From positions 1-7,239 of the forward strand of contig JADLCG010000011.1 in assembly GCA_020847355.1 (NCBI GenBank): DNA of 7,239 nucleotides, written 5' to 3'. Source of the DNA: Anaerolineales bacterium (lineage in GTDB: Bacteria > Chloroflexota > Anaerolineae > Anaerolineales > Villigracilaceae). This document shows, piece after piece, positions 5,719 to 7,239 of this stretch. A program made the position numbers and the translations under genes. The notes beneath the pieces were generated by a model that worked only from the letters and a program-made list of their open reading frames with translations, was not told where the DNA came from and ran no database searches. Each line of letters starts with the position of its first letter. The stretch's first letter is position 1.

Positions 5719-6657
5719 CTAAACAGCCTTCCTTTGTAAAAGAGAATATGAGGATTTCAAGAAATTCAAAATATTTTCTTGCTCGATTTCCGCAAACGGC
5801 GAATCGGCAAGGATGTTGATCATGCCGCCTTGCGTATCTAAAGCGGTGATCGTATATTTGCCAATGTTTTGACCTTGCCGAAAAGTTGCGTTCGGGACGA
5901 TGGTGTAAGCCTCGGGGTTGACTACAATGCGGACTTTTAAGCGCTGCTCTGTACCTTTGAACTTTTCCGGTTTCAATTTGGATTTTCCGCTGATGCGACT
6001 GCGCTTCCAATAGGACATGCGCTTTTTCGTTCTTTGCGTTGCGGCGAGGCGCAGGACGTTGCCATCATAAAGTTTGGCTTTTAGCGAAAGCCATTCATCG
6101 TTGAACATTTGCGTCGTTCGTCCTTGGGTATCTTTTGTTTCGCGGGCAACTTTCGTTTTCAAGGTTGCGCCGGTCAGGTCCAAGTGACCGAGAAAAGTGG
6201 AATCCGGTTTGAGATCGTCGCGGAGCGAGCGGATGATTTCCTTTGTGCCTTGATAACGCGGCGAGAAATCTTTTGAATCACTGCGCCGTAAGTTGCGCGC
6301 CATCACAAAAGCCGCGATCCATAAAGCGAGCGCGCCGCCGGTGAAAGTGATGGAGAAATACCCAAGCAGGTCAACGATCAGGTCTATGCCTAACAAGCCT
6401 ACCCCGATCAAAAAAATGATCATGGGAATCCAGCGCCATTTATCGCCCGCCGATTCGGTCTTGCGCAGGTCTTTGGCAAATTGATCCATGCCGCGCAAAA
6501 TTGAATTAGGTTTATCGGCGATGGAAACGTACACCGGAGCGTAATCTTTTATGCTGGTTGCGGCGGACGGCGGGGGAGTTTTCTTCCGCGCCGTGTTTAA
6601 TAGGTACACAAACAGCATAATAGCGATAATTCCAAAAATACCTACAACACACAGCAT
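5719..6657 (-). CDS. Unrecognised three-TM membrane protein
   Basis: I do not recognise this 312-aa protein. Helix 1 starts at the N-terminus (about 2-20) and is followed by a basic, Pro-rich stretch (RKKTPPP). A soluble segment (27-76) precedes helices 2 and 3 (about 77-99 and 101-120), which are followed by RNLRRS, suggesting a cytosolic C-terminal part. The C-terminal 190 residues have alternating strands and many basic residues: HLDLTGATLKTKV, a segment ending EWLSLKAKLYDGNVLRLAAT, a Lys/Arg-rich patch around KKRMSYWKRS, then RLKVRIVVNP and FAEIEQENIL. It could be a beta-rich domain binding an acidic or lipid surface, but that is a guess. The reading frame stays open to a TTG at 6726, adding 23 residues. 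I choose the ATG at 6657 because GGAGG lies four bases before it and the longer form would overlap the divergent glycosyltransferase start. Its TAG touches the ATG of the propeller gene, so the two products probably act together. Confidence 0.8.
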   Translation of the reverse strand: MLCVVGIFGIIAIMLFVYLLNTARKKTPPPSAATSIKDYAPVYVSIADKPNSILRGMDQFAKDLRKTESAGDKWRWIPMIIFLIGVGLLGIDLIVDLLGYFSITFTGGALALWIAAFVMARNLRRSDSKDFSPRYQGTKEIIRSLRDDLKPDSTFLGHLDLTGATLKTKVARETKDTQGRTTQMFNDEWLSLKAKLYDGNVLRLAATQRTKKRMSYWKRSRISGKSKLKPEKFKGTEQRLKVRIVVNPEAYTIVPNATFRQGQNIGKYTITALDTQGGMINILADSPFAEIEQENILNFLKSSYSLLQRKAV

Positions 6658-6661
6658 AAGT

Positions 6662-6666
6662 CCTCC
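6662..6666 (-). promoter_or_regulatory. Ribosome binding site setting the 6657 start
   Basis: The minus strand reads GGAGG here, four bases before the ATG at 6657. This strong Shine-Dalgarno sequence is the reason for rejecting the longer TTG start at 6726. Confidence 0.75.
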
Positions 6667-6674
6667 GAGTACTT

Positions 6675-6680
6675 TATAAT
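6675..6680 (+). promoter_or_regulatory. -10 box of a leaderless glycosyltransferase mRNA
   Basis: A perfect TATAAT ends six bases before the GTG at 6687, so transcription would begin at or within a base or two of that codon. No Shine-Dalgarno sequence precedes the GTG on this strand, which fits a leaderless mRNA. No good -35 is seen 16-19 bases upstream. Confidence 0.5.
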
Positions 6681-6686
6681 TTGCGC

Positions 6687-7239
6687 GTGAAAAAAATACT
6701 TTACACTGCTTTCGATATTGTGCCAAGCCCGAAAGGCGCTTCTACCCATATTTTGCACAATTTACGCGGGCTGGTCAATAGGAATTTTGAAGTACGCCTG
6801 CTCACTCCCAGCGACGGGGTCTTACCGCTTGAGGATACCATTTACGGCGCGGCGGTGACGCGCATCGCGCAGGATGCGACGCAAAACTTTCTAGCCCGCG
6901 CCGCGCATTTTGGCAAAGCCGTTTTCGCGCACCTCGCCTTGCATTCAGATTATGACGTTGTACATTATCGCAATATTTGGGACGGTCTCTTCATCGCGCA
7001 GAATAAAAAACGTTTTGGCTATAAAGCCCTTTTTGAAGTCAACGGCTTGCCGTCCATTGAATTGAAATATCATTACCCGGGTCTAGATTCTGAATTGCTT
7101 TTGAAGATCAAGGAACAGGAAATTGCGACTTTGCATTTGAGCGATGCGATTATTTGCCCTTCTCAGGTGACGCGCGATTACATCGCCTCGCTCGGACTTA
7201 ACCGCAAGCTGGTGACTGTCATCCCAAACGGAGTCAGCC
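6687..7239 (+). CDS. GT4-type glycosyltransferase, N-terminal part
   Basis: The reading frame is open from GTG at 6687 to the window edge (184 codons plus one base) and continues beyond. The visible part is the N-terminal Rossmann-like domain of a GT-B, family 4 glycosyltransferase, a cytosolic or membrane-associated enzyme that transfers sugar from a nucleotide-activated donor, often in polysaccharide or glycolipid synthesis. Markers are the first strand KKILYTAFDIVPSPKGAST with the glycine loop and His21 (KGASTHILHNLRGL), DYDVVHYRNIWDGLF, FEVNGLPSIELKYHYPG, and the linker signature LSDAIICPSQVTRDYI leading to VTVIPNGVS (176-184). The donor-binding domain lies outside the window. A TTG at 6681 is an alternative in-frame start; I prefer GTG because the TATAAT at 6675 would put the transcript start there. 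It diverges from the membrane operon at 6657 with a 29-bp gap. Sugar specificity cannot be told. Confidence 0.88.
   Translation, partial: MKKILYTAFDIVPSPKGASTHILHNLRGLVNRNFEVRLLTPSDGVLPLEDTIYGAAVTRIAQDATQNFLARAAHFGKAVFAHLALHSDYDVVHYRNIWDGLFIAQNKKRFGYKALFEVNGLPSIELKYHYPGLDSELLLKIKEQEIATLHLSDAIICPSQVTRDYIASLGLNRKLVTVIPNGVS
6698..6726 (-). promoter_or_regulatory. Promoter of the two-gene membrane operon
   Basis: The minus strand reads TTGGCA (6726-6721), a 17-base spacer, then TAAAGT (6703-6698). The predicted start near 6691 gives a leader of about 34 nt that contains the GGAGG. The -35 matches 5 of 6 and the -10 matches 4 of 6 consensus bases. It lies inside the first codons of the divergent glycosyltransferase gene. 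Confidence 0.5.

Noticed and set aside
5636..6010. Minus-strand open frame of 124 codons
   Set aside because: It overlaps the 3' end of the three-TM gene and the 5' end of the propeller gene in another frame, and its His/Arg-rich product has no domain features.
6658..6726. N-terminal extension of the 312-aa protein to a TTG at 6726
   Set aside because: The ATG at 6657 has a strong GGAGG, and the extension would overlap the start of the divergent glycosyltransferase gene.

Overview
This window most likely comes from a bacterium of the phylum Chloroflexota, class Anaerolineae or a close relative. The basis is indirect. It carries a GldA/GldF/GldG-type ABC exporter without other gliding genes, a small lipoprotein of a style I associate with that group, FG-GAP repeat membrane proteins, moderate GC content, and an intergenic repeat built on CGCGAATT units that I associate from memory with such genomes. 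There is no 16S rRNA or other marker, so the assignment is tentative.

Layout from left to right. Positions 3-3293 (minus strand) hold a compact three-gene operon read right to left: an ABC ATPase (3293-2361), an ABC-2 type permease (2353-1613) and a membrane-anchored GldG-like auxiliary protein (1613-3). The last two overlap by one base (TAATG). A good sigma-70-like promoter lies at 3405-3434. It is followed by a leader of about 105 nt holding a terminator-like hairpin and a sequence complementary to the ribosome binding region of the ATPase gene. Diverging from it, at 3547-3960 (plus), is a 137-aa lipoprotein gene with its own TATAAT box. That box has no good -35 at normal spacing, but an inverted repeat sits where a class II activator would bind. 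A bidirectional intrinsic terminator (3980-4017) follows. The gap to 4168 holds a short CGCGAATT repeat cluster and a second hairpin.

Positions 4168-6657 (minus) hold a two-gene operon. It encodes a 312-aa three-TM protein I do not recognise, then, starting directly after its stop codon, a 516-aa type I membrane protein. The latter has a predicted extracytoplasmic FG-GAP/PQQ-like beta-propeller, one TM helix, a cytosolic coiled coil and a C-terminal four-cysteine zinc ribbon. It is the most unusual protein here.

At the right edge, diverging from that operon with only 29 bp between start codons, is the 5' part of a GT4-type glycosyltransferase gene (6687 to the window end). It has a TATAAT box placed so that the transcript would begin at or very near the GTG start, which suggests a leaderless mRNA.

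The ABC operon works as one exporter of unknown substrate. The two-gene membrane operon looks like a co-translated envelope module. Nothing links the two functionally beyond proximity. There are no tRNA or rRNA genes, insertion sequences or CRISPR arrays.
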